From positions 289,688 to 353,687 of the forward strand of contig JAGBEJ010000004.1 of the NCBI GenBank assembly GCA_017937025.1: a DNA stretch of 64,000 bases, read 5' to 3'. The translations under genes were made by a program, and so were the position numbers. Positions 16,799-26,020 of the stretch are shown one piece after another; the first letter of the stretch is position 1; every line of letters begins with the position of its first letter. A model generated the notes under the pieces. That model searched no databases, had not been told where the DNA came from, and saw nothing but the letters and a program-made list of their open reading frames with translations. Origin of the DNA: Paludibacteraceae bacterium. GTDB lineage: Bacteria > Bacteroidota > Bacteroidia > Bacteroidales > Paludibacteraceae.

Positions 16799-17665
16799 AT
16801 GAAAAAGAGCTTAATTATGGTCAGCGCGGCTGCAGTTGCAGTGCTGATGGCGTCTTGCTCAAACAAGGGCAACGACGAGTTGAACAATTCTGATGATTCG
16901 CTTTCATACGCTTACGGAGTAGGCTACGGCAGCCACATCTCCGAGCAGTATCTCGAGGGCGCTAACGAGGGCGACAAGTACGACGCTCTGATGAAGGGCA
17001 TCGAGGAAGGAATGAAGGGCGACAGCATAATGAAGTATTATGTCGTAGGTCTTCAGATAGGCGACGAGCTGAGACAGGAGTCTGAGAACGGACTGATGAA
17101 CGACTCGACTCTCAAACTGGACAAGGACAAGGTTTTCTACGCTCTTAAGAAGGCCATCGCCAAGGAAGAGCTGAAGATGACAAAGGAGCAGTCTGGCGAA
17201 GTGATACAAGACATCATCCGCAAGAAGCTCGAGGCTGCATCGATAAGCAAGTACGGCGAATACAAGAAGCAGCAGGAGGCATTCTTGACCACGAACGGCA
17301 AGAGAGAGGGCGTTGTGACTACAGAGTCCGGTCTGCAGTACGAGATAGTGAAGGCTGGAAACGGTGCTAAGCCAACACTGAACGACATCGCTGTAGTATA
17401 TTACAAGGGAACGCTGACCGACGGCACAGAGTTCGACTCGACAGAGAAGCACGGAGGCAAGCCTGCTGAGATGCCGCTCGCATCTCTCATCCCAGGATGG
17501 AAGGAGGCTTTGCAGCTGATGCCTGCAGGCTCTAAGTGGAAGATATACATCCCAAGCAACCTGGGCTACGGCTCAAACGACATGGGCACAATCAAGCCTT
17601 ACTCTACCTTGGTGTTCGAGGTCGAGTTGCTTGAGGTTAAACCAGCAGCGCAGCCACAGCAGTAA
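16799..17665 (+). CDS. FKBP-type peptidyl-prolyl isomerase, lipoprotein form
   Basis: 288 residues. MKKSLIMVSAAAVAVLMASC is a lipoprotein signal with Cys20, followed by SNKGNDELNNSDD, an acidic +2 region compatible with surface or outer-membrane sorting in Bacteroidetes. The N-terminal dimerisation domain is longer than in the two upstream paralogues (residues about 30-150, with a predicted helical arm). The C-terminal FKBP domain has YYKGTLTDGTEFDSTEKHGG, LIPGWKEALQLMP and IKPYSTLVFEVELLEV. Terminated by the hairpin at 17692. Confidence 0.93.
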   Translation: MKKSLIMVSAAAVAVLMASCSNKGNDELNNSDDSLSYAYGVGYGSHISEQYLEGANEGDKYDALMKGIEEGMKGDSIMKYYVVGLQIGDELRQESENGLMNDSTLKLDKDKVFYALKKAIAKEELKMTKEQSGEVIQDIIRKKLEAASISKYGEYKKQQEAFLTTNGKREGVVTTESGLQYEIVKAGNGAKPTLNDIAVVYYKGTLTDGTEFDSTEKHGGKPAEMPLASLIPGWKEALQLMPAGSKWKIYIPSNLGYGSNDMGTIKPYSTLVFEVELLEVKPAAQPQQ

Positions 17666-17691
17666 GAAGACAATTAGTTTTTCATAAAGAT

Positions 17692-17732
17692 GAGCGGCGG
17701 GATTCCGGTTGAAGGGGTTCTGCCGCTTTTTG
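17692..17732 (+). terminator. Terminator of the FKBP operon
   Basis: GAGCGGC pairs with GCCGCTTT after a loop of about 23 bases, followed by TTTTTG. Confidence 0.7.
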
Positions 17733-17840
17733 TTTAACGTTGCATTTTTGTATGTGCTGAATACGATTACGGAAAAATTTCTTTAATTTCGCTCCTTGTT
17801 AATCAACTTCAAAAAGAAACACAATAAACAATCGTAAAAT

Positions 17841-19493
17841 ATGGCTAACACACCAGAATTCAAGTACGCTCCTATGTTCCAGGTGGGCAAGGACGATACT
17901 GAGTACCGTTTGCTCTCGAAGGAGGGCGTTTCAGTAGGCGAGTTTGAAGGACACGAGATTCTGAAGGTCTCAAAAGAGGCTCTCACGCTGCTTGCACAGC
18001 AGGCTTTCCACGACGTGGAGTTCATGCTGCGCCGCGAGCACAACCTTCAGGTTGCCGCAATCCTTAAGGACCCAGAGGCATCGGAGAACGACAAATACGT
18101 TGCATTGCAGTTTCTTCGCAATGCCGAGACAGCATGCAAGGGTATTCTGCCTTTCTGCCAGGACACTGGTACTGCCATTATTCACGCCGAGAAGGGACAG
18201 CAGGTCTGGACAGGCTTCGAGGACGAGGAGGCTCTCTCACGCGGCGTGTTCAACACATTCACACAGGATAATCTGCGCTACTCGCAGAACGCTCCGCTCA
18301 ACATGTACGATGAGGTGAACACTCGCTGCAACCTGCCTGCACAGATTGACATCGAGGCTTGCGAGGGCGCGGAATACCGCTTCGTGATGGTGGCAAAGGG
18401 CGGCGGCTCTGCCAACAAGACATATTTCTACCCGATGACAAAGGCTACAATCCAGAACGAGGGCACTCTCATCCCATTCCTTGTGGAGAAGATGAAGAGC
18501 CTCGGAACAGCCGCTTGTCCTCCTTATCACATAGCATTCGTAATCGGCGGCACTTCGGCAGAGAAGAACCTTCTCACCGTAAAGCTCGCATCAATCAAGT
18601 ATTACGACAATCTGCCTACAACAGGCGACGAGACTGGCCGCGCATTCCGCGACGTTGAGTTGGAGAAGAAACTTCTCGTAGAGGCTCACAAGATTGGTCT
18701 TGGCGCACAGTTTGGCGGAAAGCATCTTGCTCACGATATCCGCGTGGTTCGTCTGCCACGCCACGGTGCATCTTGCCCAATCGGTATGGGCGTAAGCTGC
18801 TCTGCCGACCGTAACATCAAGGCTAAAATTAACAAGGATGGTATCTGGCTCGAGAAGATGGATTCAAACCCATCAGAACTCATTCCTGAGGAATATCGTC
18901 GTCCGGGCGAGGGCGCAAAGGGCGTTGAGATCGACCTCGACAAGGGTATCGATGCCGTTCGTGCCGAGCTTTCTAAATATCCGGTCAGCACACGCGTAAA
19001 CCTCAAGGGTACAATCATCGTGGCGCGCGATATAGCTCACGCTAAGCTCAAGGCTCGTCTTGACGCGGGCGAGGCAATGCCTGATTACTTCAAGAATCAC
19101 CCGATTCTGTATGCAGGACCAGCCAAGACTCCAGAGGGCTATCCTTGCGGCTCTATGGGACCGACAACTGCCAACCGCATGGACCCATACGTTGACGAGT
19201 TCCAGGACAACGGCGCATCTCTCGTGATGATAGCCAAGGGCAACCGTTCACAGGTGGTTACCGATGCCTGCAAGAAGCATGGCGGATTCTATCTCGGCAC
19301 AATCGGAGGCGTGGCTGCCGTTCTTTCACAGAGCAGCATCAAGAGCATCGAGTGCGTTGAGTATCCGGAGCTCGGCATGGAGGCAATCTGGAAGATTACA
19401 GTAGAGGATTTCCCTGCGTTCATCTTGGTCGATGACAAGGGCAACGACTTCTTCCAGCAGCTGAAGCCTTGGTGTCCAAACTGCAACAAGTAA
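17841..19493 (+). CDS. fumA: Fumarate hydratase, class I (iron-sulfur)
   Basis: 550 residues; the single-chain class I enzyme, FumA/FumB type, that interconverts fumarate and malate in the reductive succinate pathway and depends on an oxygen-sensitive [4Fe-4S] cluster. The alpha domain has [17 protein letters not shown] (cluster Cys), [13 protein letters not shown] and the later [13 protein letters not shown]ys. The beta domain has [28 protein letters not shown] and GNRSQVV. The third cluster ligand candidate lies in [16 protein letters not shown] near-consensus -7 box (TAATTTCG, 17784-17791) precedes the gene. An LRR gene follows after 9 bases. Confidence 0.96.
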   Translation: MANTPEFKYAPMFQVGKDDTEYRLLSKEGVSVGEFEGHEILKVSKEALTLLAQQAFHDVEFMLRREHNLQVAAILKDPEASENDKYVALQFLRNAETACKGILPFCQDTGTAIIHAEKGQQVWTGFEDEEALSRGVFNTFTQDNLRYSQNAPLNMYDEVNTRCNLPAQIDIEACEGAEYRFVMVAKGGGSANKTYFYPMTKATIQNEGTLIPFLVEKMKSLGTAACPPYHIAFVIGGTSAEKNLLTVKLASIKYYDNLPTTGDETGRAFRDVELEKKLLVEAHKIGLGAQFGGKHLAHDIRVVRLPRHGASCPIGMGVSCSADRNIKAKINKDGIWLEKMDSNPSELIPEEYRRPGEGAKGVEIDLDKGIDAVRAELSKYPVSTRVNLKGTIIVARDIAHAKLKARLDAGEAMPDYFKNHPILYAGPAKTPEGYPCGSMGPTTANRMDPYVDEFQDNGASLVMIAKGNRSQVVTDACKKHGGFYLGTIGGVAAVLSQSSIKSIECVEYPELGMEAIWKITVEDFPAFILVDDKGNDFFQQLKPWCPNCNK

Positions 19494-19502
19494 GATTACA
19501 AT

Positions 19503-21050
19503 ATGAATTTTGACATCTCAAGAAAAACGAGAATGAAAGGAACGACTTTATCATCTATCCGACGAGTGGCTATAACGCTGCTCGTCATGCTTTTTACAAC
19601 GGCGAGTGCTTGGGCACAGTTTTTCCCACCAACAAACTACCAACTCTCCTTGAGCGCAAACTATCAGGGAGGTGCTATAGGAATGGTTGATGTTCCAATT
19701 TCTGAACCAACCACCACCTATACGCTAACACAAAATGATGAACCAATCCGTACAGATTATATATTTGAAGGTTGGTCAACATCATCGACAGGGGATGTAG
19801 AATATAAAACTGGTGACCCGGTAGAATTAACTGGCAATTTGACGCTTTATGCGATATGGGAGGACGCTCCCTATGAATTGACATACACTATCACCAATAA
19901 AGAAAAAAAACAAGTGGAGTTGTCAGGATATGAAGGAGATAAGCCCGCAGGAGTCTTGAACATCCCTGCCACCGTTACAATAAATGGTATAGAATATTCT
20001 GTGACGAGCATTGGGGAAAAAGCCTTTGAGAATTGTGACAACCTTCAATCTGTCACTATCCCTAATAGCGTTACGAGCATTGATTTTAGTGCCTTTTTGT
20101 GGTGTAGAAACCTTCAATCTGTCACTATCCCTAATAGCGTTACGAGCATTGGGGATTGTGCCTTTGCTGCTTGTAACAGCCTTCAATCTATCACTATCCC
20201 TAACAAGGTGACGAGCATTGGAAATCATGCCTTTGAAAATTGCACAAACCTTCAATCTATCACTATCCCTAACAAGGTGACGAGCATTGGGGCTTATGCC
20301 TTTTCTTGGTGTGAAAACCTTCAATCTGTCACTATCCCTAACAGCGTGACAAGCATTGGAAATCATGCCTTTGAGTTTTGTTACAGCCTCCAATATGTCA
20401 ATATCAATGGCAATCCGAAGATTGGAACTGACGCCTTTTGGAAAACCCCTGCGACTGTGGCAATTAACCTGACGGCAAGCCCAATAGACGGAGATTATTG
20501 GACTACCTTCTATAACAACGGCTATAACTTCCAAGCTGATGGGAATACCACGGTGTATAAAGGAACGGTGAATGAATCATCACTCATGCTGACGGAAGTG
20601 GAAGACAAGATTGTAAATTCTGGCACAGCGGTAATACTGAAATCATCAGGCAATCCAGTTATGACTCTTACAGAATCAGGCAGCAGCGATACTAACGGCA
20701 ACGACCTGCGAGGTATAAGCGATAGGACCTTGCGTACAGATGTTATATCCAATTTCAGCGCTAACGAGATTTACACAATGGGCAATACATCGGCAGGCTT
20801 CGGTTTCCACAGATACACAGGTGAGTATGTTCCGGCAGGTGAGGCATTTCTTCCACTCAACACAGATGGGGCTGTGGTTGAGAGTTTTGCTATTGTTTTG
20901 CCCAGCGTTTCGTCAACAGGTATTAAGCCCGTTTCTTCCGACAAAGATTTGCAGAAACACTGGTTCACTATCAGCGGCGCACGTCTGGGCGGCAAGCCTT
21001 CACATCCAGGCGTTTACATTAATGGAAACAAGAAGGTGATGATTAAATAA
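19503..21050 (+). CDS. BspA-like LRR_5 surface protein with repeat array
   Basis: 515 residues. A signal peptide is embedded after a short extension (RVAITLLVMLFTTASAWAQ); the true start may be the ATG at 19533 (MKGTTLSSIRR) rather than 19503. The order is: an InlB B-repeat-like domain (about 40-125, ending in the NLTLYAIWED motif), a linker, six LRR_5 units of 23 residues (VTIPNSVTSIG...AF) encoded by 69-base repeats, a beta-rich region, and a C-terminal GVYINGNKKVMIK tail of the kind seen in secreted Prevotella/Bacteroidales proteins. GC is lower than in the fumarase gene just upstream. Likely a cell-surface adhesin; ligand unknown. Confidence 0.85.
   Translation: MNFDISRKTRMKGTTLSSIRRVAITLLVMLFTTASAWAQFFPPTNYQLSLSANYQGGAIGMVDVPISEPTTTYTLTQNDEPIRTDYIFEGWSTSSTGDVEYKTGDPVELTGNLTLYAIWEDAPYELTYTITNKEKKQVELSGYEGDKPAGVLNIPATVTINGIEYSVTSIGEKAFENCDNLQSVTIPNSVTSIDFSAFLWCRNLQSVTIPNSVTSIGDCAFAACNSLQSITIPNKVTSIGNHAFENCTNLQSITIPNKVTSIGAYAFSWCENLQSVTIPNSVTSIGNHAFEFCYSLQYVNINGNPKIGTDAFWKTPATVAINLTASPIDGDYWTTFYNNGYNFQADGNTTVYKGTVNESSLMLTEVEDKIVNSGTAVILKSSGNPVMTLTESGSSDTNGNDLRGISDRTLRTDVISNFSANEIYTMGNTSAGFGFHRYTGEYVPAGEAFLPLNTDGAVVESFAIVLPSVSSTGIKPVSSDKDLQKHWFTISGARLGGKPSHPGVYINGNKKVMIK
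20026..20400 (+). repeat. Six 69-base tandem repeats inside the LRR gene
   Basis: The phrase CCTTCAATCTGTCACTATCC recurs at about 20042, 20111, 20180, 20249 and 20318, with a degenerate copy near 20387, a period of 69 bases (23 codons). Units are up to about 90% identical in their first 45 bases and variable in the last 24. This could allow copy-number change by slippage or recombination. Confidence 0.85.
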
Positions 21051-21070
21051 CGCATAACAGACGTTTAAAC

Positions 21071-21104
21071 AAAAATCCCGGCTCGTTAGAGTCGGGATTT
21101 TTTT
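21071..21104 (+). terminator. Terminator of the LRR gene
   Basis: AAAAATCCCGGCTC, loop GTTA, GAGTCGGGATTTTTTT. Confidence 0.85.
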
Positions 21105-21120
21105 GTGAGTAGAGTTTCCC

Positions 21121-21175
21121 TTCGGCTCCGCTCAGGGACTGGATTAGTGAGTATTGGTTGCTGAGCGTAGTCGAA
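21121..21175. repeat. Imperfect inverted repeat (TTCGGCTCCGCTCAG / CTGAGCGTAGTCGAA)
   Basis: The arms at 21121-21135 and 21161-21175 are complementary at 13 of 15 positions, around a 25-base loop. I recall arms like these as a dispersed intergenic element in several bacteria, but that was not checked. Confidence 0.6.
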
Positions 21176-21304
21176 GCGAGTGAAATTGTGTGTTGTATTC
21201 TTTTTTGTGACAAAATGAGTTTTTAAAACTCGAAAAAGTCATACTTTTGTTAAGCTAATATAGGTATACCTGTACATCAATAAATTCTATAATGCTGGTT
21301 TCAT

Positions 21305-21532
21305 AAGGTATCTTATATTAAGCGTTTAAAACAGAAAAACAAACACAGATTCTGAACCTTTACGTCAAGTACAGACGCCGATTCATAGCGTCTCCACATA
21401 AAATGAACCTTGTACAGACGTAGCGCGCTACGTCTCTACAGAACGAATGAAATCTTGTACAGACGTCATAATATGGCGTCTCTACATAAAAACCGACATA
21501 ACATCTCGTAAGGTATCTTATGCGTTTAAAAC
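21305..21532. repeat. Direct-repeat pair flanking three palindromic elements
   Basis: AAGGTATCTTAT plus GCGTTTAAAAC occurs at 21305-21332 (with five extra bases between the two halves) and at 21510-21532. Between the copies lie three palindromes at 21369-21397, 21411-21440 and 21456-21486, all built on GTACAGACG...CGTCTCTACA. The middle one, TGTACAGACGTAGCG/CGCTACGTCTCTACA, is a palindrome with one mismatch. It looks like a REP/MITE-type cluster. Confidence 0.75.
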
Positions 21533-21540
21533 TTAGAGCA

Positions 21541-21577
21541 TAAAAAATCCCCAAGCATTGCTTGAGGATTTTTTATT
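21541..21577 (-). terminator. Terminator of the DUF805 gene
   Basis: AAAAATCCCCAAGC, loop ATT, GCTTGAGGATTTTTT; symmetric enough to act on both strands. Confidence 0.8.
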
Positions 21578-21593
21578 CGTTTCTGGAAATGTA

Positions 21594-21941
21594 TTATGCC
21601 TGCTCGTTGTTTGCAGGAGCGTCAGCAGAAGGCTGAGCAGCGAAATACAAGAAGATGATTGCTCCGATGATAGGGATAAGGCATACGAGCATGAACCATC
21701 CGCTCTTGTTGATGTCGTGCATTCTTCTTGCGCCGAGCGCGAGGCTTGGGACGAGAGTGGCAAGCGCCAAGATGGCAGAGAGTATCTGTCCAACGCCAGG
21801 AATGATGTTTAACACGAAAGAAACAACGAACATAGCGAGAGCGAAATACCAGAACTCTTTTCTGTCAGCCTTGCCCTCAAACTGAGTGTACTTGTTCTTT
21901 AAAACGTCGATGCAGTTGTTTTTTACTTCTTCGAATGTCAT
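21594..21941 (-). CDS. DUF805 inner-membrane protein
   Basis: 115 residues; matches the DUF805 layout: an N-terminal amphipathic segment ending in YTQFEGKADRKEFWYF, a membrane pair, then the LALGARRMHDINKSGWFML signature and a final membrane segment, with a short Ala/Asn-rich tail. DUF805 proteins are small inner-membrane proteins (YhaH-like) of unknown function. Single-gene unit with its own terminator. Confidence 0.9.
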   Translation of the reverse strand: MTFEEVKNNCIDVLKNKYTQFEGKADRKEFWYFALAMFVVSFVLNIIPGVGQILSAILALATLVPSLALGARRMHDINKSGWFMLVCLIPIIGAIIFLYFAAQPSADAPANNEQA

Positions 21942-21991
21942 AAGCTTAGTTTTTAAAATTTGTAAGAATATGCCGCGAATATAGCAAAATT

Positions 21992-23917
21992 TTACAAATT
22001 ATCTATTTCCTGCAGCCAAATGGCAGAAGATGCGTCGGACGGCATGCGCCAGTCGCCGCGTGGCGAGAGGTTCACCGAGCCGACCTTCGGTCCGTCAGGC
22101 ATTGCGGAGCGCTTGAACTGCTGATTGAAGAATCGGCGCACGAATGTCCTGAGCCACTTCTTTATCACGTCGCCCTTGTACTGTCCGGCGAATGCGATGT
22201 TGGCGAGGTAGAAAATCTTCTTAGGTCCGAATCCGAAGCGCAGCATGTAGTAGAGGAAGAAGTCGTGCAGCTCGTATGGTCCGACGAGGTCCTCGGTCTT
22301 CTGCGCGATGTTTCCTTGCGAGTCGGCAGGGAGCAGTTCCGGGCTGACAGGCGTGTCCACGATGTCGAGCAGCGTGTCTCTCACAGCCTGTTCCATCTTG
22401 GTCTCGGCTATCCACTTCACCAAGTGTCTGACGAGAGTCTTAGGTATGCTTGCATTCACGCCGTACATGGACATCTGGTCGCCGTTGTATGTCGCCCATC
22501 CGAGTGCGAGTTCCGAGAGGTCGCCTGTGCCTATGACAAGTCCGTTCATCTGGTTCGACACGTCCATCAGTATCTGTGTGCGCTCGCGGGCCTGCGAGTT
22601 CTCGTATGTGGTGTCGGTCACGGCAGGGTCGTGGCTTATGTCCTTGAAGTGCTGCAGGCATGCGTCCTTTATGGAAATCTCGCGGAATGTGGCTCCGAGG
22701 TTCTTGATGAGGCTTACGGCGTTGTTGTATGTTCGTCCTGTGGTGCCGAATCCCGGCATGGTTATGCCCACGACCGCCGAACGGTCAAGCTTGAGCTTGT
22801 CGGCAGTCTTGGCGCACACGAGCAGCGCGAGTGTCGAGTCCAGTCCTCCCGACACGCCCACGACCATGTTCTTGATGCCGGTGTGGTGCAGTCGTGTGGC
22901 GAGCGCGTTCACCTGTATGTTGAAAATCTCCTCGCAGCGGCTGTCGAGCGAGTCGCCGACAGGGATGAAAGGGTGCTTCTCCACTGGGTGCAGCAGTGTC
23001 TTTATATCCTGCTCGCTGACGGCAGTCTGCACGAAGCGGAACTTCTGTTCGTTGGTGTTGTTGCGCATGAAGCAGGTGTTCTTCTGGCGTTCGGACGTTA
23101 TGCGCTCCACGTCGATGTCGGCGATGACGAGCTGTTCGTCGAGCGAGAATCGTTCCGACTGCGCTATGATGTTTCCGTTCTCTGCCACGATGCCGTTGCC
23201 GGCGAAGAGCACGTCGGTCGAGCTTTCGCCGAATCCCGATGAGGCATAGACGTAGCCGGCGATGCAGCGTGCCGACTGCTGGCGGATGACTGACAGCAGA
23301 TAGTCGTGCTTGCCTACGAGTTCGTTGCTTGCCGAGAGGTTGAAGATGATGTCGCTGCCGGCGAGCGCCTGGCTGCTGCTTGGCGGTATCGGAGTCCAGA
23401 GGTCCTCGCAAATCTCGGTCGAGAAGCAGAACTCGCCGCACGAGATTATGATGTCGGTGCCGAAAGGAATGTTGCGCTGTCCGGCGAAGTCGATGCTCTG
23501 TCTTGTGGCGTCGATGGCTGATGCGAACCAGCGTGTCTCGTAGAATTCGTTGTACGAAGGCAGGTGCGTCTTAGGCACGATGGCGTTAATCACTCCGTGC
23601 TGCATGATGACGGCGCAGTTGTAGAGCGAGTTACCAGCCACGACAGGCAGTCCGGCTATGATGTTGACGTTCAGGTTCTCCGTCTCGCGCAGGATGAATT
23701 TCAGAGCCTCCTCGGCCTTGCTTATGAGCAGTTGCGACGCGAAAAGGTCTGCGCATGTGTATGCGGTCACAGACAGTTCGGGGAAGCAGACTATCTGCAC
23801 GCCCTCGTTTTCCGCCTTCTTGGCGAGTCCGACTATGCTTGCGGCGTTGGTCATGCAGTCCGCCACTTTCACGCTTGGCACTGCGGCCGCTACTCTTACG
23901 AAACCGAATCTTTTCAT
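21992..23917 (-). CDS. nadE: NAD+ synthase, glutamine-hydrolysing
   Basis: 641 residues: an N-terminal nitrilase-type glutaminase (about 1-290) and a C-terminal ATP-pyrophosphatase synthase domain. The glutaminase triad is visible: Glu in FPELSVTAY, Lys in VPKTHLPSYNEF, Cys in STEICEDLW. The synthase P-loop is VVGVSGGLDSTLAL, with the downstream GTGDLSELALGW. It makes NAD+ from deamido-NAD, ATP and glutamine. Its ATG overlaps the dnaG stop by 4 bases (ATGA), so the two are co-translated. Confidence 0.97.
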   Translation of the reverse strand: MKRFGFVRVAAAVPSVKVADCMTNAASIVGLAKKAENEGVQIVCFPELSVTAYTCADLFASQLLISKAEEALKFILRETENLNVNIIAGLPVVAGNSLYNCAVIMQHGVINAIVPKTHLPSYNEFYETRWFASAIDATRQSIDFAGQRNIPFGTDIIISCGEFCFSTEICEDLWTPIPPSSSQALAGSDIIFNLSASNELVGKHDYLLSVIRQQSARCIAGYVYASSGFGESSTDVLFAGNGIVAENGNIIAQSERFSLDEQLVIADIDVERITSERQKNTCFMRNNTNEQKFRFVQTAVSEQDIKTLLHPVEKHPFIPVGDSLDSRCEEIFNIQVNALATRLHHTGIKNMVVGVSGGLDSTLALLVCAKTADKLKLDRSAVVGITMPGFGTTGRTYNNAVSLIKNLGATFREISIKDACLQHFKDISHDPAVTDTTYENSQARERTQILMDVSNQMNGLVIGTGDLSELALGWATYNGDQMSMYGVNASIPKTLVRHLVKWIAETKMEQAVRDTLLDIVDTPVSPELLPADSQGNIAQKTEDLVGPYELHDFFLYYMLRFGFGPKKIFYLANIAFAGQYKGDVIKKWLRTFVRRFFNQQFKRSAMPDGPKVGSVNLSPRGDWRMPSDASSAIWLQEIDNL

Positions 23918-25971
23918 TTATTCTTAGGTATATATACTTTTTCCTTGTACAAGATGCCCTTGGCTTTGTTCAGTTGCTGGTACTTCTCGAAAAGCGCTTT
24001 CCTCTTCTGCTCGTCATGCTCCTTGTCGGCAATTTGGATTTCCGCCTTCACCTCGCTTATGGCCGACAGCAGGACCTTGTATTTGAGCGCTCTTGTGAGT
24101 GTCAGCAGGTCGTCGCGTAGGCGGTGGTAGTTCTGTCCGTACTGCTCTTTCTGCGACTTGCTCAGGTGGTATTTCTCTATGCCTATGTTAGTGGCGGTCT
24201 GCGACACCTCATAGTCCGAGTTGTTGAACAGGAAGCGCGACAGTTTCTCCAGCTCCACTTCCGCGTTGGCATAGAATGCCGCCTTGTCCTCCAGCTTGGC
24301 GAATGAAGTCTCGTCGGCGAAAACGTTTTCGTAAGGCACGCAGTTCTCGGGCGACTGGCAGTGTTCGTAGGCTGCAGTGAAGAGCTTTTGGAAAGCCGTG
24401 TTCTTGAATGTTATATTGTCTATCTCTAAGTCGCGTTTTATGAAGTCCACAGCGGAAACCCAGTTGCCCTCGTCGTCGGTGAACAGGTACAGCGCTCCGT
24501 ATCTTATGATGAATTTTATGAGGTCGGCTTCTTCGCGGAAATACGGATTAGCCGCTTTCTTAGGCTCTGGAGCGGCGGTCGTCGTGGTCGTTGCGCTGGC
24601 TTTGCGCTCACGCTCTTTTAGTTGCTCCACCAGTCTCTGCCGTTCGGCTTCCTTCTGCTCCTGGGTGCTTTGGTTCAGTCTTATTCTGTCTATCTCGTTA
24701 AAGAGCATCGCCTCCTCAATCTCCATCATGCGGCTGCACTCTCTGACATAGACGGCGCGTGTGATGGTGTCTGGGATTACGGAAATGCTCTTCACGATGT
24801 CCTGTATCAGCTGGGCGCGCTTTATCGGGTCGTTGCCTGCGTCAGCCATCAGCAGCTGTGTCTTGAATTTCAGGAAATCGACAGCGTTGTTCTCGAGGAA
24901 TGCGACAGTCTCGTCGGCGTTGTGCGTCTGTGAGTATGAGTCGGGGTCCTCGCCGTCGGGCAGCGACACCACCTTTATGTTCATGCCTTCGGCCAGCAGC
25001 ATGTCTATTCCCCTTATGGATGCGTGTATGCCGGCCGCGTCGCCGTCGTAGAGCACAGTGACGTTGTTGGTGAAACGGTGTATCAGGCGTATCTGCCCTG
25101 TGGTGAGCGACGTTCCGGATGATGCCACAACGTTCTTGATGCCGGACTGGTGCATGGATATGACGTCCATGTAGCCCTCGACAAGGTAGCACCTGTCGTT
25201 GCGCACGATGTCCTGCTTGGCTTGGTAGATGCCGTAGAGCTGGTCGCTTTTATGGTAAATCTCGCTTTCGGGCGAGTTGACGTACTTGGCTAACTTGTCG
25301 CTTTTCTTCAGGATTCGTCCGCCGAACGCCACGACCTTTCCCGAGATTGTCTGCACTGGGTAGATTACTCGTCCGCGGAAACGGTCCACGACGCCGAACT
25401 CGTTGTCCAGCGTGAGTCCGGTCTTGACAAGATATTCCTTGCTGAATCCTTTCTTCAGGGCTTCCTTTGTGAAGGCGTCCTTTTCGCTGAGGCTGTATCC
25501 GAGCTGGAAGGTCTTTATTGATGCGTCGTTTATGCCGCGTTCACGGAAGTATGTCAGTCCGACGCTTCGTCCTTCGGCGTTGTTGGTCAGTATGTCGGCG
25601 AAGTAGTCGCGTGCGAACTCGTTAGCGGCGAAAAGTGCCTCACGCTCGCTGCGCTGCGCTTTCTGCTCGTCGGTCAGCTCGCGTTCCTCCACCTCGATGC
25701 CGTATTTCTTGGCGAGCATCTTGAGCGCCTCGTAGTAATTCACCTGCTCTATCTCCATTATGAAGTTGACAGGATTGCCGCCCTTGCCGCAGCCGAAGCA
25801 GTGGCAGATGCCTTTGGACGGCGACACGACGAACGACGGCGTCTTCTCGCTGTGGAACGGGCACAGGCCTTTCAGATTGACGCCTCTCCTGTGCAGCGAC
25901 ACATACTCACCCACAACCTCCTCAATCTTGGCGGCTGACATTATCTTGTCTATGGTAAGCTGGTCTATCAT
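23914..25971 (-). CDS. dnaG: DNA primase
   Basis: 685 residues; makes RNA primers at the replication fork. The N-terminal CHC2 zinc ribbon is CPFHSEKTPSF...CHCFGCGKGG (about 38-65). The TOPRIM core has CYLVEGYMDVISMHQSG and VLYDGDAAGIHASIRG (about 255-315). The C-terminal helicase-binding region is less conserved and includes a Thr/Ala-rich linker (KASATTTTTAAPEPKKAANPYF, about 445-466). Intact; followed by nadE with a 4-base overlap. A near-consensus -7 box lies just upstream (TAACTTCG, 25997-26004, minus). Confidence 0.97.
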   Translation of the reverse strand: MIDQLTIDKIMSAAKIEEVVGEYVSLHRRGVNLKGLCPFHSEKTPSFVVSPSKGICHCFGCGKGGNPVNFIMEIEQVNYYEALKMLAKKYGIEVEERELTDEQKAQRSEREALFAANEFARDYFADILTNNAEGRSVGLTYFRERGINDASIKTFQLGYSLSEKDAFTKEALKKGFSKEYLVKTGLTLDNEFGVVDRFRGRVIYPVQTISGKVVAFGGRILKKSDKLAKYVNSPESEIYHKSDQLYGIYQAKQDIVRNDRCYLVEGYMDVISMHQSGIKNVVASSGTSLTTGQIRLIHRFTNNVTVLYDGDAAGIHASIRGIDMLLAEGMNIKVVSLPDGEDPDSYSQTHNADETVAFLENNAVDFLKFKTQLLMADAGNDPIKRAQLIQDIVKSISVIPDTITRAVYVRECSRMMEIEEAMLFNEIDRIRLNQSTQEQKEAERQRLVEQLKERERKASATTTTTAAPEPKKAANPYFREEADLIKFIIRYGALYLFTDDEGNWVSAVDFIKRDLEIDNITFKNTAFQKLFTAAYEHCQSPENCVPYENVFADETSFAKLEDKAAFYANAEVELEKLSRFLFNNSDYEVSQTATNIGIEKYHLSKSQKEQYGQNYHRLRDDLLTLTRALKYKVLLSAISEVKAEIQIADKEHDEQKRKALFEKYQQLNKAKGILYKEKVYIPKNK

Positions 25972-26020
25972 AACGGCGTCGTAAAAACGAATATCACGAA
26001 GTTATACAAAAAAAGCAATA

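Larger units (their letters stand above)
21051..21593. other. Noncoding repeat-rich interval
   Basis: 543 bases without a supportable gene. From left to right: the LRR gene terminator, a 55-base imperfect hairpin (21121-21175), an AT-rich stretch, a direct repeat, three palindromic elements, the second direct repeat, and the terminator of the DUF805 gene. Short open frames here follow the repeats and are not credible genes. Confidence 0.8.

Noticed and set aside
20026..20400. Regular 69-base repeats as a possible CRISPR array
   Set aside because: They encode 23-residue LRR units in frame, have no distinct spacers, and no cas genes are nearby.
22265..23242. A 325-codon plus-strand frame opposite nadE
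   Set aside because: Antisense to a complete NAD synthase with all catalytic residues; no domain or promoter.
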